From: Hymenolepis diminuta
Taxonomy: Eukaryota > Platyhelminthes > Cestoda > Cyclophyllidea > Hymenolepididae
Length of the DNA stretch: 64,000 bases
NCBI GenBank assembly: GCA_900708905.1
Contig: CAADRB010000019.1
Location: 1,523,161-1,587,160, forward strand
Reading direction: 5' to 3'
The notes below the pieces were generated by a model. The model was given only the letters and a program-made list of their open reading frames with translations, searched no databases and was not told where the DNA came from. Every line of letters begins with the position of its first letter. Positions within the stretch are counted from its first letter, which is position 1. Shown piece by piece: positions 1 through 12,932 of this stretch. The position numbers and the translations under genes were made by a program.

Positions 1-200
1 AACTTAACACAGAAGCTAATAACCCACGGCAGATAAGAAGGCACGTTATAGTTAACACGAGTGTATTAACGAAACTCACTCTCAATTGGTATCGGCTTAA
101 ACAAATAAGAATAATCATCAAGTGTCTTTTATCAGTGGGGAAATAAGGAAAGAAATTACATTTTTATTCATTGAAGAAATATTGGGAGCGGGGGAAAATA
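1..200. repeat. Left arm of a long inverted repeat
   Basis: These 200 bases are the reverse complement of 6226-6425, with a single mismatch at position 116 (C here, T in the reverse complement of the other arm). Similarity stops abruptly inside position 200, where the two sequences diverge. The arm starts at base 1 of the window, so its true outer end and any target-site duplication cannot be seen. The near identity implies a recent origin or recent gene conversion. Confidence 0.95.
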
Positions 201-3200
201 ATTATCATTTCTTCTAACAAGACTACACTGTGCTGAGCACCTCAGTGGCGTAGTGGCTAAAGTGCTCATCTGCGCAATTAAGCCTAGTAAGAGGAATAAC
301 CGATCGCAGTAGTTATGTCTGTCTTATATTGAGGATGGCAGAAAAAAGAAACAAATATTATGGTTGATGACATGTTGACTACAAGTTGAGGGAAATTACA
401 GTATTGGTAGTAATCTGGATTAGATAAACATACATACATGAAGAATAACATACAAATGTTAGGGAGATCAGGGTAGGACACCACTGTGACTACGGCCTTT
501 CCCATCCATTTTAGTGTGTCAAATTGGCCGAGGCACTGTATTTTATCGTTTTTATCATTTTAAAACACTGCCAAATTTGATCAACTGATTGCGTGTGTCA
601 AAAAACATCCAGTTCCTTAACAGACACAAATATGTGTCTGATAAACTTCACAATATCTTGATGTTTATTTCCATAAATTGTGCTGAAGTGAAACATTTGA
701 ACCTTCTCTCTACTAATTATATTGCGTTAGAGTCAATTGTAATTATATTGTAGCGGTCACATAAGAGGTCGCTAATTTAAATTCGGTTAAGAGTTTATTT
801 ATGTGTGAATCTCTTGCTATCCTTCGTCAGACTAATTGCCCTCAAAAATGCCATAAATATATTCCCACACTTAGTCATTTCCAAACGGTTGTAAGCTTGA
901 CACATGATATTAATTTACACAATTGAAGCTAGCATACACTAATACAGATGTTTTCGCTTTGACGCGTAGTTTCATTATCACAAATGTAATTACTACGACG
1001 GTTCAGGGAAAAAATTCTCAAAGCCATTAACTCGGGCAGAAAAAAGGATGTCCTGTTATAAGAAACTTGCATTTACTATCCCTCTTGTTGAACAGAATTA
1101 ATCACGTCATCTGACATATGACTTAGCTGGCGTCCATGTTGACCACTGCGCTAATGTCGCACAATTCACACCACTAATTAATTAATTAAGAATAACTGCA
1201 ATTAGTTGTTAATGATTTACAAATGAGTGACCGAAAGTTCTTATATAATGCGCTATTTTGTGGGCAGAATAACTAAGCCCCGTTATGTAATACAGCATTT
1301 TATTTCTATTCTGTTTCCCAACTCTCGATAGTTGTTTCACACATGTGATGTTCCATCCCATAAGCATGCATTTGAGAAAAGTCATGATACCTATTAGTGC
1401 GATTTTACAGACCTAAAACATTCATGATAATCCTTTTCTCTGAGTAATATAATACCTTTAAGTTTCGCATTATTAAAATAGCTGTGTTTGAAACCACATA
1501 TTCACATAATCGATATAAATCGTGTCTACGTTATAAGGATATCTGAGAATAATCGAGAAATATTTTCAATTATTGTATAAATACCTTGGCTTATACAATA
1601 ATACAGTGAGGTGGTCGAATAATTTGAGTCATCTTTATCTATAAAAGTGGTGACAAGAACTGAAAGATAATATAAGGAAAAGTAGTTGAAAACCACGATG
1701 CTAATTCAAAACGCAGAGGTTTTATCTTTGGAACGTTTACTTGATTAAACAGTCATTGTGTGTTCGAGAGAAATCATAATTCACGAATATATATTTTGTA
1801 GCGATTAATACATTTGAGCTGCCAATATTATTATTATTTATTATATTCAGTCCCGTTTGATTCAGAATCCCATCCCTTTCTCATATTATGATAAGTGTAA
1901 TTTACAGGCCGTCTTATAGGATCCCGTGCGAGCACTAGGACATTCTGTCAAGTGTAACCATTCACGGACGTGCGTTCAGATGTCTCAGCTAATCACATAT
2001 CAATATCTCATGAGAGCCTAAATTAATCATATCCTGTTCATGCAATTACTAGGCATCGCAGTAAAGCCACTCCTCTCCCTGCCTCCTGTCTTCTTTCATA
2101 GCTTACTCTTTGGGGGCATTTACAATAGAGGACCTTGATAAAGGCTAACTGTATCTTTCTGAGGCTGGCTGGACTTCCCAGAGGATTATCTGAATTAATA
2201 AATAGCTTATTCGTGTAGTATCCTCTACATATATAAGTGGAACCCGTGTAAAAATTAAGTAATTTTTTATTTCAAACGTGACTCTTAATAGATTAAATGT
2301 TCCCATACGCTTGCATACAAACAATGAAAGCACATAAACTTGTTGTCTGCTGCTTCTGGGCAGATATAATAATAATGACAAAATTTAAACCTTTCAGTGG
2401 GTGTCTTTAGTTTGACTTCGGCACTCTTTTCACTGACATGTCTCAATTAAGTTATGTTAAAGTAAAAAAATGGCTCACTTATTTACATTAATATCAATAT
2501 CTAATGCCCTTTTGTAATATGCCTGCATAAATAACACCAATAAATTTAAATAAACAGAATTAACAAGCACTCTTATAACATTACTAGATGTGGGCTCTCT
2601 AGAATAATCACTACCAGTTTAACACGATTACTAAATAATCTCAAGTACTAAATAAGGTGGTCGCAAAATCAGAAAGGAGAGTAACTTTTAGAATCATAAT
2701 ATATACAACGTGGTAGCTGTGAGTCTGATTTATTTGCCTTTGATACTCAAACGTAGATGAGACAGGCCACATGACAGTGACGATTTATGTAAATACTTTC
2801 ACACAAGCCAATGACATTAACAAATTTTCTCTGTCCCGGCTACGACAGGGCCTTGGATACTACTTGCTCATCTTAGCCAAATCAGGGGACGCGAGATCGA
2901 TGCTTACTGACGCACATGCAGTAGTGTGGATGGCCAACGGCACTTGCTAGTTCTGTTCAGTAAGAGATAAGAGAATGCGAATTTCTCATAAGGATTATCC
3001 ACCTATGTACATGTTAGGTGTTGGTAACACTTTCTATCGTGAGCCTAGGGAAAAACTTATTCATGTCATAATAATAATGAGAGATAAATACTACTCTCGA
3101 AATGCCTCCATCAAAACTCAAAAGTCCCCTATTTCGAACTGCAACAGTCAGAATATTTAGTCATCATTTGCCCACCGTGACCTGCTGACCTGGCCCTCCA

Positions 3201-5133
3201 CAGTTAGATGTGGAATGCAATTTTATTGTTAACGATTAATGCTACTCCATTATCTATTTAACCCGAGATCAACTCATTTTTATTTAAATCCATTTCTCTG
3301 TAAATACTAATCTATCCGTTGGCTTTACACATAGCGAAACGTCCTCTAATTCGGACTGACTTCGTCCATTAATACGAGTGTTGCCTTTCACTTTTTTCGC
3401 CCCTGGTGCATTGTGGATTACCTTAATTGAAAGGTGCAACAATCCTTCATATACAAACAGATGCACTTAAGCAGTCGATTTATTGCAATTTTTATTGTAT
3501 CAAGGAAGAAATCACGGGCGTACGTGAAGTGGATCATGTCTCCGCTGATTCATTCTTTTATTATTTCTCCATTTTCTTCCTAGCCAAATAAGCACTTCTA
3601 ATCCACTTCAATTTCCACTTAATTATATTCAACAGACTAACTCCTTGATTTGCGTGTCAAATCTGTCCCTTACTTAAATTCGCTTATCGAGTTGTACCAC
3701 GACCATTCTACCTGTTCTGACATTTCGTTGCTTTAGCCATCGACTTCCGACCTACCATTTAATGTACCTTCCTCACAAAATGCTTATAAGAGTAAAAACC
3801 AACTTATATCACTATGAAATTTAGGGAGTGAAAACTCACCGTCTTAGTTTATAGCAAGTGGTGTTTATCTCACGGCGACTTCCCCGATCGTTTGGCACAA
3901 TACAATACGATATGATCTAGATAAGAATTAGGACCCTCTGGAGTTTTCTACGTAGTTTCCGATAAGTTACAAGATCCATCTTGAAGCTCAGACTCCACCT
4001 CATTTGATTCGATTCCTATGCTTCCTATCCAATCTTAAATAACAATTACCTAAGACTAGAGCGATATTTATGAGTTGTCCTTGGATAGCCTCAAAAACTT
4101 AAACTAGACATTGAGTTTGTGTTTGCAGGACATAAAAGACATAAAAGATAGCGATTCTTTCACTGGAGGTCCCAGGAAGCTACTCCTTTGGAAAATGACC
4201 CCCTCAAATGGTAAAATAACGTAATTAATAAGAATCACATTGAGTTTCTGAACTTAACGTCGCGTTTCACATGCAATAAAAGTGAATGGCAACCGTACGA
4301 AATTATACTTTGACAAGCGGAATGAAAGCTCAGGACTTTAGAAGTACTGTGCGTATTTCAGTTATCATAAAACCTGATCAAATGAATGCTGATTTTCGGT
4401 AGCAAATAGCGGTAGTGATTAACAGCAGATTAGATCAAAACCCTAAGAATGTACATTGATCGATGATATTATTCTGCTGCAAACTTCTGTTAAAACAATG
4501 TCTGAGCGCACTCCATGGGATTGAAATAAATTCATGCAGTGGACGCAGATAATTATTAGTTAAATAGCGGACGAATGCACATAAATCAAAATCCGAGACT
4601 TTCGTTAATAAGAAATCACTTAAACTCCTCAGACCATAAAGTCAAAAGCACTTTCAAAACAGATCAAAATAAATTAATCATACAATTTCAGCGACTGCAA
4701 ATTTAAATAACTAACGTGGTGCTGCTTTTAAAAATTACCCCGACTTCCGCTCAAAATTCTTATTAACATTAAAAACAATCGGATGCAAAAGTGTGGTAGC
4801 ATTCCATATAATCATAAAATTATAAGAAATTATGACTATAAAAGCTGTCGATCAACTCACGTATATTTATTAAAAACCCATTTGCAGCTTCAATACTAGG
4901 TTTGAATCTACTATAGTAACCTACTTAATAACAGTTCATTTAAGCGGGTGAATATAAAAAAAGCAGGGAAGTTATAGCAATACCATTTATGCGAAAATAT
5001 AGGAGATCAGAAAGCTATTCAATGCAGAAGGATAGGATATAAGGGAATACACTACATATAAATTCATCGGTACACAAATTGCAGCGTTCTTTGCGTGAAA
5101 AAGACATACATACAAAATCAAATGAAAAGGGAC
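201..5133. other. Interior of the inverted-repeat segment, no gene seen
   Basis: AT-rich sequence with only short chance reading frames (under about 80 codons, unlike any family I know). Near 243-270 there is a stretch resembling a tRNA A box (GGCGTAGTGGCTAAAGTG) without a convincing B box. No transposase-like segment was found. Confidence 0.6.
4866..4871 (-). promoter_or_regulatory. Candidate polyadenylation signal for SMCO4-like gene
   Basis: The minus strand reads AATAAA about 260 bases past the SMCO4-like stop codon. It is the nearest canonical hexamer I found downstream. In such AT-rich DNA the hexamer is common by chance. Confidence 0.3.
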
Positions 5134-5316
5134 CTATTTTGTTTGAGGCGGAGCTCGACATAGAATGTAAACGATAATAACGAGTAGAAGGAATAGAAAA
5201 CCGACGGTAGGTAGAACTAACTTGAAAACTTGTTCATTAATAGTTTCCTTGTCCCTCCTCTTCTCCAATTTGTCCTTTTTAGTTTCTTTGGTAGTACCTC
5301 CCCTCAGCTTCCTCAT
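5134..5316 (-). CDS. SMCO4: SMCO4-like single-pass membrane and coiled-coil protein
   Basis: A 60-residue protein matching the SMCO4 family (human member 59 residues) along its whole length. It starts MRKLRGG, followed by a highly charged Lys/Glu/Arg segment (about residues 9-30, containing KETKKDK) and one hydrophobic membrane span (about residues 33-53, with the family's VLPT entry motif). It ends in a short tail with a proline pair. The family is conserved in animals and its biochemical role is not established. The start was chosen at the Met aligned with the vertebrate start. The frame is open 13 codons further upstream, but a good splice acceptor (GACTTACAG, exon from 5344) falls just there, so the upstream part is probably a 5' untranslated exon. 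The gene lies inside the inverted-repeat segment 1-6425. Reading frame and hydrophobic span are intact, so it looks functional. Confidence 0.85.
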   Translation of the reverse strand: MRKLRGGTTKETKKDKLEKRRDKETINEQVFKLVLPTVGFLFLLLVIIVYILCRAPPQTK

Positions 5317-5343
5317 TCCAACAGCCACGTCAAATAACTGTGG

Positions 5344-6225
5344 CCTGTAAGTCAAAATCCGCCAAGCTTAAAAAATGTAAGTAGTGAGTGTAAACACTCT
5401 TCTCATTAAACTCAATTAGTTTGAATAATCACATTAAGATAAAAATTATTTATTATTAGTTTAATTGTTTTTTTCTTTACCTACTATCAACTGCTGCGGA
5501 AGAATTTATATTTTTCTTCGACGGTCACCACGTCAAATCTGTGTTCATATTGGCCCAATTCATGCAGTGCAATTGCTAAATAAATTCTCGGTATGCATGA
5601 ACTTCAAATAAATTTCAACCATATTTGCATTCTTTATTGACTGACATGACATTATTTAGTATAAAATTTTTATGTAAATTTGTGCACTAAAAAATATTGC
5701 TAATAGCAAAGGAAGTATTAGAATGCATTTCAAACAATGCGAAATGATGGAACTCGAAGTATAGTGCATTAAAGTGAACTCCAGATATTCACAAATTAGG
5801 CTGCATTAGATTAAATGTTACAGACGAAATGAGACTATATCAAAAATTATTACACATATATTTTAATACAAATCGAATATTTCTTCTATAATTTTTTAGT
5901 GTTAAAGTGTGGTAGTAACTAATGCGGACTAGTGGATATCAAAACCTATAGAATGTATCCAGTTGGAATTTTATATTAAATACTCTTTTCAATGTTTTTA
6001 TAATGAGCGACTGAAATTAGTGTCTATTTTAACTAACGAGCTCATTTTTTCAGCCTAAATCAACCTCTTTATATTTTTCTTAATTGAGCCCCATAAATCA
6101 GAATTTTTGTTAAGGATGGGATTTGCCTCTGTGTAATATAATCGGAACTGCGAATAATTTTCCATAAAGCACTAAACATAAGTACTGTCCGACGATACTG
6201 CATAAGTGTTAGAAGAAATAAAAAC
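5344..6225. other. SMCO4 upstream region within the inverted-repeat segment
   Basis: On the minus strand this lies directly upstream of the SMCO4-like exon and should hold its 5' untranslated intron, first exon and promoter. The acceptor ending at 5345 marks the intron's 3' end; its donor could not be placed. No other coding sequence is seen. Confidence 0.4.
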
Positions 6226-6425
6226 TATTTTCCCCCGCTCCCAATATTTCTTCAATGAATAAAAATGTAATTTCTTTCCTTATTTCCCCACTGATAAAAG
6301 ACACTTGATAATTATTCTTATTTGTTTAAGCCGATACCAATTGAGAGTGAGTTTCGTTAATACACTCGTGTTAACTATAACGTGCCTTCTTATCTGCCGT
6401 GGGTTATTAGCTTCTGTGTTAAGTT
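6226..6425. repeat. Right arm of the long inverted repeat
   Basis: Reverse complement of 1-200 with one mismatch. The match is continuous from 6226 to 6425 and can only be followed as far as the window start allows, so the arm may extend rightward beyond 6425. No target duplication can be assessed. Confidence 0.95.
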
Positions 6426-9400
6426 GCTATATTACCGAGTTTTCTAGATTGTTGGCTCTGCTAGATTAACATCCGAACTCCTAGTTGGCTACGTTATAGC
6501 AATAATCATTGAATGTAATAGTTCAATTTATATGTTCAGATATCTTTAAATTAATTCTTACAATCAAATATTTTTAAAAATAAATTCATTATTTTATTAT
6601 ACTAGTTTTGCCTAATATTAGATGTAGAAAAAATTGTTTTCTAAAACTCAGGATATCAAAAGTAATGTTATTTACTACTTATTATTTATTGACGTACTGC
6701 ATTTATTAATGTAATTTATTGCTGACTCGTCTAATATAAAGTAATGTCCCGCGCCTAGTCAGATCCATATGAGGAACAATATATGGGACACCACAGTTTG
6801 GTGACCTCAGTTTCTTCATGTCAGATGGAAGAGCATGTATTTATCATGCTTAGGATTGCATTTTGGGTAAAAGGTGGTATTCGAGATTACGCAAATGAGG
6901 ATATGCCTAAAATTTCATATTGCATAATAAATTCACATATAAGGAGGAGTAAATGATTTTATAGTGAGAATGATTGGAAGAACCTTTTACGAAAAGATTT
7001 CGTGAATAAATGAGTGTAACACTATTGTTACTTGAGGTAACAGCTCAGCATTTCTCATATTAACCTTTATCACGCCTTTGTCTATTTTGTTATTTCATTT
7101 AATTAGTTCGGGCTAATAAATACAATCAATATCATTTAATACAATGCAAAGTTCCACGACAATATAATGTGCCACGGAGATTTTTTCATTGATACATTCA
7201 AAATTTCAACATTTAACATTTGTGGAAATGATACTAAACAAAGACATTTGAGTCTGAATTGAACTCATTAAATCAAATCAAGAAGCAATGGCTTTCTTTC
7301 TCATTAATATTTTTTCTGCAAACAGCTACAACTTCCAAATTAAATTAGCTCAAATGTGTTGTGTTTTCCATGAATACTTCATAACAATGTATGCAAAATT
7401 GAAAGAAAGTAATATAGTTGTTGGGAATTAAATTTCCATGTTCCTATTCCATTTTGCAAAATTTTATTGCTTACAAAATATACCAGTAGAAAAATTCTGC
7501 ATAATTTAGCCTTACTAGTTAAAAGGTAAAAAAATCAATTAGGGCCATCTTAAATACAGTTCTGATGATTAAACATATTTTTTTTTGGACGTGGTAAAAA
7601 TTTTTCAGTTTTAATATCTATAAATTTCATTGCATCTCTAATTAATGAATTATAAACTATACACCTAGTCTTTTAATGATAACATTGATAATCTGTGATA
7701 TGGTTAATATGTTTAATCTCGCATTCGCGTAGGTCAAGATGCCTTCAAATGACTTCGCTGACTCTAGGCAATTACTTTCTAAGGCCCAACATGTAGGGCA
7801 TAATAAAATAAATGATATTTAAAATTATTTGTAATAACTGGTGCAGGTATAAATTCTGAGAGTGGAATTTCGCGCCGTAGGTGGCTACTGGCGCAAATAT
7901 CCTGCAGCAACAGCTATATAATTCTATTTACTTCTAAGGCTTTAGCCACGCCTGAGGCTTTTTAAGTGAATTCAAGCTTAGTTTGTAAATTTTACAACTA
8001 TCACCGGGTTTTAGTATTTTCTAAATCACCCAATCCTAGGCACTATACGACTAGGGATCTGGTACAGCTATTCACGTTCGTTAATTGAAATTTCCTGTTG
8101 GCAACTCGAATTATCCATGAATATGTGGTTTTCATCTGTTTATTATGCTAGACATATTCCACACTTTCGTATTTAAGAAATAATCCCGACAAATCAAGTT
8201 TATTATGGTTATTAGTGCTTGAATGTCGACGAGAGTGTCCGCATGTTAAGCGGATACTATTATCGAGAGGAATAGTAGGAACGGAGGCCTTAGAGATTCG
8301 AAAGTAAGTTAATTCTCACTAAATATGCTAAATAAGGATAGATTCCATCCTTCATACAAATCGAATGGGAGATATACCTTTCTGCTGATGGTAGGGAAGT
8401 GGATTGGAAATTCGGAGATTTCTACATTAATCATGTTGCTATTTGCGCCACATATTTCCTTTAGGCCTTCATGGCTTGAGCACCTGTAATTATTCAGTCA
8501 AAACTCATCAATAAAGACGCCTGGTTGAGTTGTAGTTATTGGTTCTCAAGAGCGAAGGTTTGTATATGTCTGCATTTTCGTTTTCCTTAGTTTCAGTTCA
8601 CATTCGCCTCATAGTGAAAGAAGGCCTATGCTCCTTGAATTTGCACAGCTGTTAGTTTCCATAAGCATAGAAAAATAGCCAGCACGAAAAATTTACTAGC
8701 CCATGAATAACATCAAATAGCTATTTCTAGTAACAGTATTTTTGTATTCAGAGTATCCACTAATTATCGCATAGTCAATAACTCCGGAACGCTAATGGTT
8801 CAAATAGGTCATCTTAAAGTTCAGCCCAAATGCAGTGTCTAGAAATAAATCACATAGCCTCATCACACTCATTTTAAAGATGAGTTCGTGCATATGTTTA
8901 TTTAAAGTACAATCAATTGCAATACTTTTATTTTAAGTAAATATTTCCCACTTGCTTACATTTCAATTTGTTTTGCTTAGATCACAGGGAATTTCTTCAA
9001 CATTCATTGCACAAAGTGTAGAAGGGTGACAGGAAATCATGAAAACCCCATTTGCCCATCTATAGTAGGTCGTGGGCACGTTTGTACGAAGACATTTATT
9101 CATAATACTCATGGTAAAATTGAAAAATCATAGAAATAGAAAGTCTGCTAGGTTTTAAATTTCGATATGTTGCAGTGAATTTCTTGATTGCTGTTCTTGT
9201 AGTGCTTTACTTGATAATGAAGCCTTCTCACTGTTAAATTTCCGCCTAATTGGTAAGCTAATCAATGCTCCATAGGCAAGTCTCATATAAATAGAGACAA
9301 CGAAGTGAAGTTTTTGATAAATCGAAATTCATTTTTCTGTGGATTAAAGCTGTCGTTAATGTGTTAATATCCTTCGCCACCGACTTCTCTTCATTTTATC

Positions 9401-9548
9401 ATTTTCCGATTTCGCTTATCACTCTAGCTTATCTCTCTATTTTCATCTCCCTATTCTGTTCCTGATTCGCGCCAACCTCTAATACAAAAATTGCGTCATA
9501 TTACCACAAATTCACGTGACCTCTGTTGTCTCTATTTCGTCATTTCAC

Positions 9549-9580
9549 GCTTGCTTGCTTGCTCGATTGCTTGCCTGCTT
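9549..9580. repeat. Imperfect TTGC short tandem repeat
   Basis: About eight units of a 4-base motif read as TTGC with substitutions. Ordinary low-complexity DNA. Confidence 0.7.
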
Positions 9581-10818
9581 TACCCTACCCAATTGGTTCT
9601 TTTTTCTCATCTCGTTATGATTTAACCGCTATAGTATTTTTTGATCCCTACTGACTCCATTCGGTTTGGTTCAACTCCTCTATCTATGTGAATGGAATGT
9701 CAGACTTAGCACATAGTATACTACAGCATAGTAAACAGAATTCACGAAATTTTTACCCAGTTACCCGATTACCGTTCCTTCACGCTTGAACTTGGGAATG
9801 AAATCTCCTCATTGCTATACAACTGGCCGACCAGAATTCTTATCATTAATCTTGTCTTTAAATAATGTATAAAAAGAGTGATTTCTTAACAAAGCCATAA
9901 AGAGGAGTTTAGGCTAAAGTGAAAGTCTGGGTTTGATCTACTGTAGTCTAGTTTATGTAAGATTTTTTTTCAATAGTAGTTATTTGCTGATGCTCCATAT
10001 TATATTTGTTAACAATTTTCGACATTATTATGATTAACCTCATAAAATCTCGACCTAAATTGAGAAAAAAGTGTTTTCGGAAAAATTATATCGACGCTTC
10101 TCCTATTTACTAGCTCTCATTTGGATTGTCCTTCGTAGGTCACTATTTAATTAGTCGGTTGATCATTTCATGAATCAAATTTGCACTGTCTTGTGTATTT
10201 TTTATCAAAGCATTTGGTTAAGTTTGAACATAAATCTGAGAAGTTTAACAAATCGACTGAGTAACAACAACTTAGAATAATTAATCAGTATTGCTGTTCT
10301 CCAAACCTTATTTTAACGATTGGCTTAGAGAATCAATTCTGCGCAATATCTCGGGGAATACACTCTTCTGGAAATTTTTGACTTATGCTTTAAGTCACGG
10401 CAACATTTTCCACTTTATATAAAACAGTTTTGTCGGTCTATTTGTCCGTTAATGGTTTTTTATATGGTCTATTAACTTTCCCCTTTCTCGCATAGTTAAA
10501 GGTTTGGCAGATAGTATTCTATTTTGTACATACTTTTCAGATTATTCCGGTGTGTATAATTCTTGATACGATTATAACTTCTACAATTAGGTATACTATT
10601 GATTAATTAACGAAATTCATAAAACGTGGTTTTCACATTAATCAGAAAGTATTTTGCAGTGTTTACCACCCTCTTCAATTTTGTAATTTTAACACTGTCT
10701 TTTCGACTAAATTCTTTAACTTAATCTCTTAAATTCTGTAGAATTTATATCGGCTCCCTGTAATGTACTCATCGTGTTCAGTAGAAAATAAAATCTCGGT
10801 TGTTTCGTGAACTTCCTT

Positions 10819-10845
10819 TTGTGCAAAACGACATGTTTTGCACAA
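10819..10845. repeat. Perfect 11-bp hairpin
   Basis: TTGTGCAAAAC and its exact reverse complement are separated by five bases (GACAT). No reading frame or uridine run suggests a role. Confidence 0.7.
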
Positions 10846-12490
10846 TTTCAAAGGCACGATTTACAGTTGGATATTTGTAATTTCGCTGCCACTCAAAATT
10901 ACGAGATATAATGCTTTCTTGTAAAATTTTAGCCGGTTAATATTTCCCCAGGCCATTTAGGAAAGCGTTTTTCAACACATCTTGGATAGGGGGTTGCATC
11001 CCTTGGTGAGGGGCTCGAATTCTGCCCGTTTCTATATTTGCCAGACTTAACTAGTGCGGTTGATATTGACAACAATTAGGTAATCAGTAACCTAAAAATG
11101 GTATTCAGTGGGGAGGGAAAGCTCAAAAAGCAAATGTAAAATGATAAACGTCTTAACGACCGGGGATGAGTCATGCACACAGTTATGCAAACAGATTAAT
11201 AAACTGGATAAAAATCGATAAACCTATCACGATATCAGATAACGTAGATGAGGAATCGAAAGTAATTATAATGGAGTCCCAACAATACAATCGAAATAGC
11301 GCATTCGATAATGGTTTAACATCTATTTCAACAGCATCTGATCCGCATAAAAAATAGTCCCATTCCTCTCTCACCGTGAATGGATTATATTGAATATCAT
11401 TGAAAATGGTAAAGCGTTTTTAAACTATTTTTCCTTATTTTCTTACGTGGAGTTAGGTGATGAGATTGAGTTACTCATTTGTTGTTGATATCCAATATAA
11501 CTTCCCTAAACCAATTGTAGATTTTTTTGTGTTTCAGTTTTCGATTGCAAAAATTAGATAATAAAATCTGTTACAAAGTCGTTAAATCTTTGTTAGAGTT
11601 TAAAGGATCTTATTACTGTCAAAAGTCCTATTTTTGGGCTGTACTTTGAGAGAGTCTGCTTTGAGGTGAATTCGTGTTAGTGTGTGTTTAGCCCACGTGG
11701 CAGTATGATGCAATAAGGGCTCAAAAAATATCACGTTAAAGTATAAGCCTATAAGGGCGCTTTCGAATAGCATCCTTAACTGTTTTTTAATGCTCCAGTA
11801 AGCATACACGTTCCGGTCATAGCTAAGTAAACCAGTTAGAGATAAACTTATTGCGATTTGGTTTATCAATTTGACTCTCTCATATAAACAAATAAACCAA
11901 ATACAATCGCGCTTTCAACTCACTAGTTACGAGACGAACGTCCGTTATAATACTTCTTAATACAATTGCCCATACTACTTTTTTGTTTCCGTCCTATCCC
12001 GTTTGTGGTGAAGACCATTGGATGAAGAGTGCTAATTTAGAACATTTTTCTATCCTTTATTAATGACGCCTAAATCGCAGCAATTTATGAAAAGGAGAAG
12101 TCATCTATACACGAAGAAGAGTGGAATAGTTCAATAAGAGATGAAGGAAAGAATGAAATAGTGGCTGGACATTAAAAGTCTTTCCATACTTGAATTCTGT
12201 AATCATAAGGCTGTACACTTTTTGGTAAATGGGTAGTTCATTGCGACATAACCTAATGTTTCAAAATTCACTTTGCTTGATTTGATTCCCTAGGTCCCTG
12301 AGTAATTTCGTGCCCGCCCTGCTGAGAACTTATTGACCAGTTGATTGTATCAGTCACGCAATCTCGATAGCCAAGACAGTTAGTTAATACTACCTAAGCT
12401 GTTTTAACGTAACAGTACTCACTAGAGTTGCTGTAAGTGACCTGAGTAGAATAGGAGTTTATTGTAAAAAAGGTCCCCGGTATTTAGATG

Positions 12491-12932
12491 TGAAGGATGA
12501 CCGTCTATGCATTCACAAAATTACTCTATTCGCATCCTCTACGAAAATACTTCGGCCTCTCGTCTACAAAGCCACAGTGATTTCTTTTAGTCCCCATGAC
12601 TCAAATCTCCATCTGTCATATCTAGACAAGGTTATCGGTTCTCCTTTTTCAATAACTGTCCCGTTTCATTTGAAGGTACATCCGTACTCATACCCTCATG
12701 CACGTCCTTACTCAGGTGACTCATAAACTGTCATTGTATTTCCACTGAGACACATGCGTAGACACGCACTTGCCATACGCTGCTCCTACGCTGTCTACTC
12801 ATCGCCTTTATGCCTTATCTTCATTGTTGCTTGATCAGTACATTTTGGCCAAAACAGCTCTTGGTCTTCTGTCCAGGAATTGGTGTTAGCCGTCAGCCGT
12901 TGTTATCATAATCCCGATAGATGTAAATAGTG
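12491..12932 (+). repeat. Dispersed repeat family A, copy 1
   Basis: This 440-base block is similar in the same orientation to 48879-49357. Shared landmarks occur in the same order: GAAGGAT with TCTATGCATT at the start, AATACTTC followed by an AAGC block, CATCTGTCATATCTA against its partner, and CTCTTGGT.TTCTG near the end. Copies are clearly diverged, with indels. The block is pyrimidine-rich on the plus strand. A 78-codon open frame within it has no recognisable family and is broken in the second copy. Confidence 0.7.

Larger units (their letters stand above)
1..6425. mobile_element. 6.4-kb inverted-repeat-bounded segment, putative large TIR element
   Basis: Two arms of at least 200 bp, 99.5% identical and in opposite orientation, enclose about 6.0 kb. 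The interior shows no transposase, integrase or polymerase reading frame on either strand. The only recognisable gene in it is the SMCO4-like gene at 5134-5316 (minus). Possible explanations are a non-autonomous DNA transposon that carries or captured host sequence, two solo repeat copies inserted in opposite orientation around the gene, or a fold-back assembly artefact at a contig end. The window edge hides the left boundary, so these cannot be separated here. Confidence 0.5.
6426..12490. other. Gene-free AT-rich stretch
   Basis: No reading frame here resembles a known protein. Minor items are a TTGC-rich short tandem stretch (9549-9580), a perfect 11-bp hairpin (10819-10845), and a B-box-like fragment near 11014 (GGCTCGAATTC) that may be a worn tRNA-derived repeat. 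Confidence 0.5.

Noticed and set aside
11600..11869. 89-codon minus-strand frame
   Set aside because: No recognisable domain, no splice or start context, no similarity to a neighbour. Likely chance.
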